In this document: one piece after another, positions 41,083 through 52,650 of the stretch
Layout: the number at the start of each line of letters is the position of its first letter
Numbering within the stretch: the first letter of the stretch is position 1
From: Haliangium sp963772315
GTDB taxonomy: Bacteria > Myxococcota_A > Polyangia > Haliangiales > Haliangiaceae
Direction: 5' to 3'
Assembly: GCA_963772315.1 (NCBI GenBank)
Contig: CAVYWJ010000004.1
Coordinates: forward strand, 3,038,001-3,102,000
DNA length: 64,000 nt
The notes under the pieces: generated by a model
What the model was told of the DNA's origin: nothing
The model's input: only the letters and a program-made list of their open reading frames with translations
Databases searched by the model: none
Position numbers and translations under genes: made by a program

Positions 41083-41370
41083 GGTCTTGCTCCTGCCCTG
41101 GTTTCAGTGTGCCGGCCGGCGCGGAGCCCACGTCGTCGAAATCTACAATGCGTGCTCCCGCGGCCTTGGGCCGCATGGCAACAGGATGGGGTGCTCGTGG
41201 GGCTCCCGGTCCAACTCTGGTACGGGCTCGTGGCACCAAGTAACGTACCGACCTCTTGCCGGCCAACCGTTCAAGCCTACCTCCTCCGTACGCGCTCCGC
41301 CCGTATCACCACGGCCACGAACTCGCCTCGGTTTCATTCGATGCGGGTGCCGCACTCTCCATGGCCAACT
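41083..41370 (-). ncRNA. Candidate bridge RNA region of the IS110 element
   Basis: This noncoding end lies between the element boundary and the transposase start. It contains CCAACTCTGGT (41211-41221), identical to the 11 bases across the right insertion junction (41365-41375); CTACAATG (41143-41150), identical to the left end with its core (39826-39833); and CCACGTC (41128-41134), the complement of the left target flank GACGTGG (39819-39825). CCCG and CGGG bracket the 11-base copy, as a guide loop would be. These matches are what donor and target guides would look like, though their order differs from the best-known bridge RNA. Transcript ends are unknown. Confidence 0.5.
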
Positions 41371-41652
41371 CTGGTGACGCCGGGCCTGCGCAGCGAGCAC
41401 GCGACGCGCGCATTCCTGGTGGTCGAGGTGGCGGACTCGTCGCTGCGTCGGGACCGCCAGAGCAAGGCCCAGCTGTACGCGAGCATCGGCGTTCCCGAGT
41501 ACTGGATCGTCAATCTCGTGGACGGGGTGGTCGAGGTCGCGACCGAGCCCGGTGCGGACGGCTACGGCCGCGTCACGACCCATCGCCCCGGAGATACGCT
41601 GCGCCTGGTGGCCTTCCCGGACATCGTCGTTGCCGTGACCGACATCCTCTGA
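41371..41652 (+). pseudogene. Uma2-family nuclease, 3' part
   Basis: Continuation of the gene cut by IS110. It reads LVTPGLRSEHATRAFLVVEV, then ADSSLRRDRQSKAQLYASIG and VPEYWIVNLVDGVVEV, the Uma2 C-terminal half, with the ExK-type catalytic pair in VEVADSSLRRDRQSK. It ends at TGA 41652. No start codon or ribosome site of its own is seen, so it is probably not expressed as such. Confidence 0.85.
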
Positions 41653-42158
41653 CCGTGGCTCCCGGCACGAGGGGACACACGGCCGGACCGGCCAAGACCG
41701 GCATGATGGCGCGTGGTCTCGTTGCGGGTACCGGAACAGGTCTTCGCAATACCTTGGCGACTTCCGCGCCAGATGCGCCAGCGCCTGGGTCATGAGATCA
41801 TTTCAAAAAATCAACGAACATCCTCGCGCCTGGACAGCGTAAGATGTGGTCGATGACGATCCTCCCCAGGGTGAGCCAATCGTGTAGCCGATCGGCAGCT
41901 GATGCGGAGGCGTGCATGAGCGTAGGTCCTTTCTTGTAGGTACAGAAAGGGCTGCGCGTCAGGCCAGGGGCTACGGCCGGTTCGTGTTCGCGTAGAGCGA
42001 CCACACGAATCGGTTGCGCGCCCAGGCTGCCGGCATCGACGGCTTCCTCTCTCTGCGGTTCCGCAGGAGATGCTGGCCAGGTCATCGAAGGCTCCCGCAT
42101 GGAGCTGTCAGTTCGTTGCCCCGCTGGGGTAAGTGTCTGCAATATAAAAGGTTATTAT
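41653..42158. other. Noncoding gap between Uma2 and the outer-membrane protein gene
   Basis: About 500 bases without a convincing gene. A minus-strand open frame (42142-41798) has no codon bias or recognisable domain. The segment 42130-42165 is unusually A/T rich (ATATAAAAGG, TTATTATATG) and probably holds the promoter and ribosome site of the gene at 42159. Confidence 0.4.
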
Positions 42159-43187
42159 ATGTTGTCTATCAAGGGTGTCATTGCACGCTGCGGCGTTGGT
42201 GCAATGATCTGGGCTTCGGCGGCGGGCTGTCACTCCGAGCGCGCGATGGCGGCGGCGAACTTCTCTCGCACCTCGCGTTTTTTCGTGACCAGCCCGCCAG
42301 CCAGGGGGACGGTCATATTCGAAGCCGACGTCAATCCCGACATTCCCGTGGCCGGGTTCAAGGCTCACCACGGGGGCCGTCCATTCTGGTATCTGCTGAA
42401 CTTCGCGCCGCAGCTGCGCCTGCGGATGTACAAGACGGACTCGAGCCCGGTCAGGTCCCCGTCGTACATGCCGCGCATCGATCTGTACACCATGGCGAGG
42501 ATGGGCTCATGGGCCGGGAGGACGGCATGGGCCGGGATGCAGCTCACCGTGGGCCATCACTCCAATGGGCAGGATGGCTGCACGTTCACCTCGCAAGATG
42601 GAAACTTCGATCTCTCGGACGGTCGGCGAATCGGAGATTGTGTCGAGGTGCCCGGTAGAGAGCGAGAGCTGAACCATCTCAACGGTAGCTTCGGCTTGAA
42701 CTATTTTCGTGTCGCGCTGCCGCTCTACCTGTACGAGACGGACACCACGCGCCACCCGAGAGCAGCCCATTTCCTGAGGCCATCGGTGGACCTGGGGACC
42801 TTCAGCGAGGATCTCGACACGGCTCCGATCTATCCGCGACGACGAGTCGCGCTGGAGTACCGGTACGAGCACCTGGTCGACTTCGATTTTCCCCTCACGT
42901 TCGGTAGAGGCTCCCGGGAGCATATCTGGGGGATCTGGGTCGAAGGCGTGCGTCGCTTCGGCGTGGAAGACGACGCCTTCTTTCCGGGCGGGTGGTCAGG
43001 CCAGCAGCTCTCCCTGGAGGGAGAAGTCTCGATCGCCGAGCGCGCGAGTGGGCTGGGCATCTTCATCGGCGGCTACATCGGCCGTGATTACTACAACATC
43101 ACGTTCGATGAAGAGATCGCGGTCGTTCGTGGTGGCGTGTTCTGGAGACATGCGGGCCTGTCCAATCTGGACAAGCTCGGTGAGTGA
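42159..43187 (+). CDS. Outer-membrane lipoprotein with a phospholipase-A-like HxSNG motif
   Basis: A 342-residue protein with a lipoprotein signal (MLSIKGVIARCGVGAMIWAS, lipobox SAAGC). The mature part alternates polar and aromatic residues as in a beta barrel. The motif TVGHHSNGQDG matches the active-site HxSNG of outer-membrane phospholipase A (His-x-Ser-Asn-Gly), and strands such as VALEYRYEHLVDFDF and GIWVEGVRRFGV follow. Phospholipase activity is therefore possible but a structural mimic cannot be excluded. AAAGG lies 8 bases before the ATG. It is not in an obvious operon; the next gene starts 134 bases later on the same strand. Confidence 0.6.
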   Translation: MLSIKGVIARCGVGAMIWASAAGCHSERAMAAANFSRTSRFFVTSPPARGTVIFEADVNPDIPVAGFKAHHGGRPFWYLLNFAPQLRLRMYKTDSSPVRSPSYMPRIDLYTMARMGSWAGRTAWAGMQLTVGHHSNGQDGCTFTSQDGNFDLSDGRRIGDCVEVPGRERELNHLNGSFGLNYFRVALPLYLYETDTTRHPRAAHFLRPSVDLGTFSEDLDTAPIYPRRRVALEYRYEHLVDFDFPLTFGRGSREHIWGIWVEGVRRFGVEDDAFFPGGWSGQQLSLEGEVSIAERASGLGIFIGGYIGRDYYNITFDEEIAVVRGGVFWRHAGLSNLDKLGE

Positions 43188-43321
43188 GGAAGGCGCGAGA
43201 TTCTGCCAGGGTCGAGATGACAGCGAGCTGCAGCGCCACCGGGCCCGGCCCGCAGCACACCGCGCACTCGCGGCGTCGCTTGCGAGTGACACGGTCGCGG
43301 CCCCGCGGTGTTGCAACAACC

Positions 43322-44653
43322 ATGGTCAAGCACATCCCCATCGCCGCTGCGTCTCTCCTGGCCATCGCAGGCGCGGCCTGCAGCAATGACAGCACAGACA
43401 AGCCCGAGGTCACGTACTGGCAGGACGTGGCGCCCATCTTCTTCGAGAACTGCGTCACCTGCCACCAGCCCGACAGCATCGCGCCGTTTCGCCTCGATAC
43501 CTACGCGGAGGCCAGGGAGTGGTCGGTGGCTGCCAGGCAGGCGGTCGAGGAGCGCACCATGCCGCCCTGGCTGGTCACAGCCGACGGCTCCTGCGGCGAC
43601 TTCCGCGACGCGAAGTGGCTCGAGGACGACGAGATCGCGATGATCGCGGCCTGGGTCGAGGCAGGCGCGCCCGAGGGCGTGCCGCGCGACGATCTGCAGA
43701 TACCCGCGACCAGCCAGCCCGGCGAGGGCCTCGACGACGGCAAGAGCGAGATCATGGCCGTGGCCACACCCGATTACGTGCCCGAGCCCGACGGCAGCTC
43801 GATTGCCACGTATGACGACTATCGCTGCTTCCTCATCGACGGCGCGATGGAGACCGATCGCTTCCTCACCGGCTTCGAGATCATTCCCGGCAACGAGGCC
43901 ATGGTGCACCACATGCTGCTCATGGTCGTGAACCCCGATGGCGAGGCAGTGGACGGCAAGACCAACATGGACCTCATGCGCGCCATGGACGAGGCGTCGC
44001 CGGATCGGCTGGGCTGGCCGTGCTACAGCCAGGCGGGCGAGGGCGTGGGCGTCGAGAGCGTGGCCGTGACCTGGGCGCCGGGCATGGGGCCGGTGCCGTA
44101 TCCCGAGCAGTCCGGCGTGCGCCTGCGCGCTGGCCGGGTGCTGGTGGCGCAGATGCACTACAATCTGGTCGATGAGAGCGTGCGCGGGCAGTCGGATTCG
44201 ACGCTGGTGCGCCTGCGGCTCGCCGACGAGGTGGAGCGCGAGGGCGTGTACACGGGCGGCGATCGGCTGCTCTTCAGCGGCGACACGCTCGCTCCCGGCC
44301 AGGCGTCGTTGCCGTACACCTGGGAGGTCGACGTGGACGATATCCTGGCAGAGATCGGCGTCGACCGCGCGGAGCTCTACGGGGTGTTCCCGCACATGCA
44401 CGAGCTCGGGCAGCGCCTCCGCGTGGAATTCGTCGACGCGGACGACTCTGCGCAGTGCGCGGCCGAGGTCGAGCGCTGGGACTTCCACTGGCAGCTGCTC
44501 TACTTCTACCAGGAGCCGCTCGAGATCAAGCAGGGACAGCGCCTGCGCGTCACCTGCGAGTACGATACGAGCAACCGCACCGAGCCGGTGCTGCCAGGCT
44601 GGGGCACGCAGAACGAGATGTGCTTCGTCGGTCTGTACCTGGTCCTGCCGTGA
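43322..44653 (+). CDS. Lipoprotein with a cytochrome-c-type motif and a PHM-like copper monooxygenase domain
   Basis: A 443-residue protein, lipobox AGAAC, exported. Near residue 40 FFENCVTCHQPDSIAPF has a CxxCH haem-binding motif, typical of small c-type domains. The rest resembles type II copper, ascorbate-dependent monooxygenases (peptidylglycine hydroxylase/DBH fold): GNEAMVHHMLLMV (first copper His pair), AQMHYNLVD, FPHMHELGQRLRV (HxH) and a late Met-containing strand QNEMCFVGLYLVLP. An electron route from haem to copper is an attractive inference. Substrate is unknown. The next gene follows within 60 bases on the same strand. Confidence 0.78.
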   Translation: MVKHIPIAAASLLAIAGAACSNDSTDKPEVTYWQDVAPIFFENCVTCHQPDSIAPFRLDTYAEAREWSVAARQAVEERTMPPWLVTADGSCGDFRDAKWLEDDEIAMIAAWVEAGAPEGVPRDDLQIPATSQPGEGLDDGKSEIMAVATPDYVPEPDGSSIATYDDYRCFLIDGAMETDRFLTGFEIIPGNEAMVHHMLLMVVNPDGEAVDGKTNMDLMRAMDEASPDRLGWPCYSQAGEGVGVESVAVTWAPGMGPVPYPEQSGVRLRAGRVLVAQMHYNLVDESVRGQSDSTLVRLRLADEVEREGVYTGGDRLLFSGDTLAPGQASLPYTWEVDVDDILAEIGVDRAELYGVFPHMHELGQRLRVEFVDADDSAQCAAEVERWDFHWQLLYFYQEPLEIKQGQRLRVTCEYDTSNRTEPVLPGWGTQNEMCFVGLYLVLP

Positions 44654-44708
44654 GAGCCTGTGTCGTGCCGTGACGAGGTATGGCACCGACCTTGCTTTGG
44701 CCAGAGGC

Positions 44709-45335
44709 ATGATGCACACGCTCCTTCGTATCAGCGCCCTCGTGGCTGCGACTCATGCAGCGCTCTCTGTCACGTTCCCGGTCCAGGCACGGGCCTGTAG
44801 CTTTGCGTTCCTCGAACACTTCGTCAACGCCGACGAGGTGGAGGTCGACACCACGCCGCCCGCCGCGCCCGTCATTGGCGAGGTCCTGTTCCATCGACGC
44901 CCGGACGGGTCTTCGCAGAGTGGCTGCAGCCAGAGCGCGTCGTCGTGCGACGGCATCGGCACGATCGGCATCAGCGTCGACGCGGCAGCCGATGATCGTA
45001 CTGCGGAGGCGGACATGGGCTATCTCATCGAGATCGCGAGCGGCGAGCTGCCGGACGATATAATCCTGCCCACGGAGCCGGTGCGCGCCGACGAGAGCGG
45101 CATCATCTGGTTCCCGTTCAGCGACCATGACCAGGACATCGACTTCGCGTTCTCCGTCCAGGCCCGGGACCTCGGCGGCAACCTCGGCGAGCCCGCCGTG
45201 GTGCAGGTGAGCGACAGCGGCCCGCAAGGCGGTGGCTGCTCTGCGGGCGCGCGCTCGGGCTCCACGACCCTGGCCCTGGTGATCCTGGCGCTGGCCGTGG
45301 CCCTGCGCCGTCGCCGTGGCGCGTTTGCCGGATAA
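44709..45335 (+). CDS. Secreted protein with a MYXO-CTERM-like tail
   Basis: A 208-residue protein with an N-terminal signal (LVAATHAALSVTFPVQARA), a central beta-rich Ig-like part containing TTPPAAPVIGEVLFHRR and several Cys, and a C-terminus GGGCSAGARSGS, then LALVILALAVALRRRRG. That Gly-Cys / hydrophobic helix / Arg-cluster tail matches the MYXO-CTERM sorting signal found in Myxococcota surface proteins, and is the best taxonomic marker here. It begins after the copper-monooxygenase-like lipoprotein and may be co-transcribed. A terminator hairpin follows at 45383-45402. Confidence 0.75.
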   Translation: MMHTLLRISALVAATHAALSVTFPVQARACSFAFLEHFVNADEVEVDTTPPAAPVIGEVLFHRRPDGSSQSGCSQSASSCDGIGTIGISVDAAADDRTAEADMGYLIEIASGELPDDIILPTEPVRADESGIIWFPFSDHDQDIDFAFSVQARDLGGNLGEPAVVQVSDSGPQGGGCSAGARSGSTTLALVILALAVALRRRRGAFAG

Positions 45336-45382
45336 CCCCGAAACCACGACATCCCTGTCGCAGCCCGCGCCAGCGCCGTGCG

Positions 45383-45402
45383 CCGGCCCATGCCTGGGCC
45401 GG
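45383..45402. terminator. Bidirectional hairpin between convergent genes
   Basis: CCGGCCCA (45383-45390) and TGGGCCGG (45395-45402) form a perfect 8-bp stem with a TGCC loop, between the stops of the genes at 45335 (plus) and 45416 (minus). No T-run is present. Confidence 0.5.
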
Positions 45403-45415
45403 GCGGCGCCTGGCC

Positions 45416-45997
<582 letters not shown>

Positions 45998-46059
45998 CAG
46001 CCGACCCTAGCCCACGGGGGGCCAGGCGGGCAATCTTTCCAGCGCACTCGCTTCCGGGC

Positions 46060-46988
46060 TCACTCGCGCTGCTCGCGCGCGTACGGCTTGCCCAGGGACT
46101 CGGGCGCGGCCAGGCGATGCCAGCGCGCGCGCGCGGCCATGACCAGCACCGCGATCGTGGCCAGGTAGGGCAGCATCTGCAGGACGTAGACGTTGACATC
46201 GAGGCCGAACGCCTGGGCGCGGAACTGCACGGCGACCAGGCCGCCGAAGAGCCACGCGCCGAGCAGCAGGCGCCACGGCGACCAGCCCGCGAAGAGGACC
46301 ATGGCCAGCGCGATCCAGCCGCGGCCCGCGACCAGGCCCTCGACCCAGCTCGGGGTCTCGGCCAGCGAGAGATGCGCGCCGCCCAGGCCCGCGAGCGCGC
46401 CGCCGAGCATGGTCGCGCCGACGCGCGCCCAGCCGACGTGCACGCCCGCGGCGTCGGCCAGGCGCGGATTCTCGCCGCAGATCTGCAAGCTCAGGCCCGG
46501 GCGCGTGCGCGCGAGGAACCACCACACGAGCGGCACGAGCGCGAGACCGACGTAGACCAGCGGGGTGTGCGCGAAGAAGCTGCGGCCGAGCACGGGTATC
46601 GCGGACAGGCCGGGCACGGGCGCGGCGGTGAACGACGGCGCCACCTGGCCGACCAGCGAGCGGCCGAGCAGGGCGGCGATGCCGGTGCCGAGGATGACCA
46701 GCGCCAGGCCGCTGACGACTTGATTCACGCGCAAGGCCACGGCGGGGATGGCGTGGACGAGCGCGAGCATGGCGGCCGCGAGCATGGCCGCGCCCGCGCC
46801 GAGCCAGGGGCTGCCGGTGGCGTGGGCCACGGCAAAGCCGGCCCAGGCGCCGACGATCATCATGCCCTCGACGCCGAGGTTGAGCACGCCGCTCTTCTCG
46901 GCCACGAGCTCGCCCAGGGCCGCGAGCAGGATGGGCGTGCCGCTGGCCACGGCCGTGGCCAGGAGGATCTCGATCCAGCCGAGGGTGC

Positions 46989-46992
<4 letters not shown>
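46060..46992 (-). CDS. BMP-type nucleoside ABC transporter, second permease
   Basis: A 310-residue inner-membrane permease of the BPD_transp_2 family (YufQ/NupQ type). It contains about 8-9 hydrophobic segments, with GELVAEKSGVLNLGVEGMMIVGAW near the N-terminus, which is the family hallmark, and GENPRLADAAGVHVGWARVGATM in the middle. It starts MSTLGWIEILLATAVASG. The start overlaps the stop of the preceding permease by ATGA (46989-46992), so the four-gene set is translationally coupled. It is last in the importer operon. Confidence 0.9.
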
Positions 46993-48097
<1,105 letters not shown>

Positions 48098-48101
<4 letters not shown>

Positions 48102-49873
48102 GGCCGGGCTCCTCGCGAATCGGGCGCCAAGTCGGGCGCTAAGTCGGGCGCCAGGCCAGGCACCTCGGCCGGATGTCCGCCCATCCACTGGCCGACGATC
48201 ACGGGCGTGAGCGCGTTACACGGGGCAGGGCCGAAAAGCCGGCCGCGGAACAGGACGCCGATGAGATCGGCGAGCTCGAAGAGCAGCGCGAGCTCCTCGC
48301 TGAACAGGACCACGGCCGCGCCGCGATCGCGGGCCGCGCGCAGGCGGGCGCGCACGCTCTGGATCGCGCCGACGTCCAGGCCGCGGAAGGGGTAGGCCGC
48401 GACGATGAGGCGCGGGGTGGTGTCGAGTTCGCGGGCCACGATGAGCTTCTGCAGGTTGCCGCCCGAGAGCGAGGCCGCGCGTGCGTCCGGGCCGGCGCAG
48501 CGGATGTCGTGCTCGGCGGTGAGGTCCGTGGCGAGGGCGCGTGCGCGGGCGCGATCGAGGCGCAGGCCGCGCCAGCGGGTGAGCTCGCGATAGCGGCGCA
48601 GGAGCAGGTTCTCGGCCACGCTGAGCGCGCCGGCCACGCCGCTCTGCTGGCGATCCTCGGGTATGTGCGCGACGCCGTCGCGAGCAAAGGCGCGCGGGTG
48701 ACAGGCGCGCCCCGCACGGACCTTGCCGAACAACGTCAACGTGCCGGCCGCGGGCGGGCGCAGGCCGGTCAAGAGATCGGCCAGGGCGCGCTGGCCGCTG
48801 CCAGCCACGCCGGCAATGCCCAGGATCTGACCGGCGGCCAGGGTCAGATCGATCGCGTGCAGGCCGGTGGCGTCGCCCGCACCTGGTGCGCCGCCCGGGC
48901 CGTCGCCGGGCACGTCGACGCGCTCGAGGCGCAGTACCTGGGTCAGAGCCTGCGGGCGCAGCGTGGTCAACGCGAGCGCCGTGCCGGCAGCGCCTGCGGA
49001 GGGCAGCGGCTGCTCGGTGAGCGCGGGGTCGATCCGCGGCTCGGTGTCGGCGAGCGCGCGGCCGATCATGTCCTGGGCCAGGCTGGCGAGATCGGTCTCG
49101 CCGGCCATGTAGCTGGCCACGCGCTGGCCGCGGCGGAGGACCGTGATGCGGTGGGCGAGCGCGAGCACCTCGTCGAGCTTGTGCGAGATCAGCACCACGC
49201 CGTGGCCCCGGGCGCAGTACGCGCGCATCAGCGCGAACAGGCCCGCGGACTCGTCGGGGGTGAGCACGGCCGTGGGCTCGTCGAGCACGAGCACGCGGGC
49301 GCCGTGGAGGAGCGCGCGCGCGATCTCGACCTTCTGGCGCGTACCCACGGGCAGGCGGTGCATGGGCGCATCGAGCACGCCGGCCAGATCCAGACCGTAG
49401 CCGGAGATGGCCTCGCTCACGGTCTGGCGCAGCGCCCGGCGCCGGAGCACGAAGCCGAGCCCCGGCCAGCCCAGCACCAGGTTGTCGAGCACGCTGTGGC
49501 GCTCGGCCGCGAGCGGATGCTGGTGCACCATGCCGATGCCCAGCCGCAGGGCATCGCGCGGCGAGTCCAGGCGCACGGGCGTGCCGTCCACGCGCAGGCT
49601 GCCGGCGTCGGGCCGCACCAGACCGCCGAGCACGTTCATCAGCGTGGTCTTGCCCGCGCCGTTCTCGCCCAGCAGGCCGTGGATCTCGCCCGCGGCCAGC
49701 GCGAAGTCGACCTGATCGAGGGCCCGCACGCCGGGAAAGCGCTTGCAGACGCCCTGCATCTCGACGAGCAGGGCAGGCGCGCCGGCGCCAGCCCCCGCGC
49801 CAGCCTCGGCTCCCGGGCCCGCACCGTCATCCGGCCGTGCCGTGCCGTTCGACCTGGCAGCCATGGCAGCCAT
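48098..49873 (-). CDS. BMP-type nucleoside ABC transporter, ATPase
   Basis: A 591-residue double ABC ATPase of the YufO/NupO (sugar-like) type. Domain 1: GLLGENGAGKTTLMN, VGTRQKVEIARAL in place of a standard signature, VLVLDEPTAVLTPDE. Domain 2: GIAGVAGSGQRALADLLTG (a degenerate P-loop typical of this family), SLSGGNLQKLIVAREL, LIVAAYPFRGLDVGA (Walker B Asp-Glu changed to Ala-Tyr, also typical). The N-terminal 30 residues are a Gly/Ala-rich extension. ATG 49873 is 20 bases past the binding-protein stop. The C-terminus has repeats of LAPD. Confidence 0.9.
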
Positions 49874-49893
49874 GGAATCGGACGCGCGGCCGA

Positions 49894-51075
<1,182 letters not shown>

Positions 51076-51156
51076 GCTGGCTGCAGGCTACCGCCACGCC
51101 TGTGAGGCTGCAAGCCCGCAGCCCACCCGCTGCGCGCGTGGCCGTGCTCGCCGGCG

Positions 51157-52368
51157 TCACTCGACGAGACGCACGCGCCGGATGCGGTGATGGGGATCGG
51201 GCTCACCGCGGCTGCCGTCGGCCACGTAGAGGTAGGTGCCGTCGTCGTCAACGTCGAGGCCCTCGAGGCCGTAGAACTGGGCCATGAGCGGATCCGCGTG
51301 GTCCTGGAAGCCCTGCGTGCCGTCGCCCGCGATCGTGACCACCGTGCCGGTGTCGAGACCGACCTGGCGGATCACGTAGCCGTCGAAGTCGCTGACGTAC
51401 AGGTTGCCGGCGCTGTCGCTGGCCAGGCCATAGGGCTTGTTGAAGCTGGCCTGGGCCAGGGAGCCGTCATCGCTGCCGGCCGTGCCGGAGCCGGCCACCG
51501 TGGTCACCACGCCGTCCAGCGTGATCTTGCGGATGCGGTGGTTGTCGCGGTCGGCGACGTAGATCTCGTCGTCGATCACGGCCACGCCCAGGGGCCGCGA
51601 GAAGCGCGCTGCATTGCCGGTGGCGTCGACATAGCCAATCTGGCCCTGGGCGCCGGCGAGGAGCGTGGGCACCGGGCTCGCGGCATCGGGATCGAGCAGC
51701 GAGACCGTGTGCTTGGGATGGTCGATCAGGACCAGCCGTCCGTCGCTGAGCGCGGCCAGTCCGCGCGGCCGGCCGATGTTGCGCGCCACCACCGCGGCCT
51801 CGCCCGAGTCGAGGTCGATGCGCCAGATGGTGCCGGTATCCACGCTGGTCTGTTGCTCGTCGTTGGCGTCGGTCTGTACGTACAGGGTGCCGTCCGCGGC
51901 GAACGTGATCCCGAACGGCCGGTCGAAGCCCGACTGCGCCGTGAGCGTGGCCACCACGCCCGCGGGCGTGATCCTGCGGACGCTGTCGTTCTCGAAGTCG
52001 GTGACGTAGACGTTGCCGTCCGGGCCCACGGCCACGCTGGCGGGGTTGTTGAAGCTCGCCGCCCCGCCCGTGCCGTCGGCATCCCCGGGCGTGCCGCCGC
52101 CGGCCAGCGTGCTCGCGCCCTGCTCGTCGATCACGCCGCCGTCGATCACGGGCCCGCCGTCGACGACGGGACCTGCATCGACCACGCCGCCGCCGGCGTC
52201 GGGCCCCTGGCCGGCATCGGGCCTGGGGCCGGGCGTGCTGGCGTCGGGCTCATCCGGGGAACCAGGACCATCGTCCGAGCATCCCGCTTGTGCGAGACCT
52301 GCCGCCAGGATCACGGCAGCGGCGAGGCGTGACGCATCGAAGAGAGATACTGATGTACGAAAGCGCAT
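51157..52368 (-). CDS. NHL-repeat beta-propeller lipoprotein
   Basis: A 403-residue exported lipoprotein (lipobox AQAGC after a long signal) with a disordered Asp/Gly/Pro linker (VVDAGPVVDGGPVIDGG), then at least six NHL blades, for example FNNPASVAVGPDGNVYVTDF, FDRPFGITFAADGTLYVQ, RPLGVAVIDDEIYVADRDNH and FNKPYGLASDSAGNLYVSD. Such propellers bind ligands or partner proteins; no catalytic residues can be pointed to. It lies downstream of the aldo/keto reductase on the same strand but 280 bases away, beyond a perfect inverted repeat (52521-52539), so it is probably a separate unit. ATG 52368 fits the signal peptide best. Confidence 0.85.
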   Translation of the reverse strand: MRFRTSVSLFDASRLAAAVILAAGLAQAGCSDDGPGSPDEPDASTPGPRPDAGQGPDAGGGVVDAGPVVDGGPVIDGGVIDEQGASTLAGGGTPGDADGTGGAASFNNPASVAVGPDGNVYVTDFENDSVRRITPAGVVATLTAQSGFDRPFGITFAADGTLYVQTDANDEQQTSVDTGTIWRIDLDSGEAAVVARNIGRPRGLAALSDGRLVLIDHPKHTVSLLDPDAASPVPTLLAGAQGQIGYVDATGNAARFSRPLGVAVIDDEIYVADRDNHRIRKITLDGVVTTVAGSGTAGSDDGSLAQASFNKPYGLASDSAGNLYVSDFDGYVIRQVGLDTGTVVTIAGDGTQGFQDHADPLMAQFYGLEGLDVDDDGTYLYVADGSRGEPDPHHRIRRVRLVE

Positions 52369-52520
52369 GATGTCATCCTTTTCAGTAGTGGAACCACCCA
52401 TCCCAGCTCGTGGGACTCATGGGCTCGCGCGGCAGGGATGATTGAAAATCCGTGCCAGGTTTCCACTGCACGAGGACGAACCAGATACGCGCGCAATCGT
52501 GTCGGATTGACTCAGCGTAC

Positions 52521-52539
52521 GATCAGCAGTGTGCTGATC
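52521..52539. terminator. Perfect inverted repeat between reductase and NHL lipoprotein genes
   Basis: GATCAGCA (52521-52528), GTG, TGCTGATC (52532-52539). It lies in the 280-base gap, and could terminate the reductase message or be an operator for the NHL gene. No T-run follows. Confidence 0.45.
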
Positions 52540-52650
52540 GACACGCGCAGCTCCGTCACGCGGGGAATTTTGCTGGGAGAGCGTACTCGGCCTGACCGCA
52601 CTGGCCGAGCGCCTGCGCACGCTGTGACGAGACAGCGCGAGGCGACGTGA

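Larger units (their letters stand above)
39826..41370. mobile_element. IS110-family insertion sequence in the Uma2 gene
   Basis: The element is about 1,543 bases and carries a single DEDD transposase on the minus strand. It has no terminal inverted repeats, as expected for IS110. The dinucleotide CT is present at both boundaries (39826-39827 and 41369-41370). Removing the element with one CT restores the Uma2 reading frame, which fixes the ends to within 2 bases. The 288-base noncoding end (41083-41370) lies upstream of the transposase, where IS110 elements encode their bridge RNA. Confidence 0.9.

Noticed and set aside
39874..41652. Plus-strand open frame of about 590 codons running through the IS element into Uma2
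   Set aside because: Most of it is antisense to the transposase; only the last 94 codons are the Uma2 remnant.
41798..42142. Minus-strand gene in the gap after Uma2
   Set aside because: No ribosome site or codon bias, and the sequence shows no recognisable domain.
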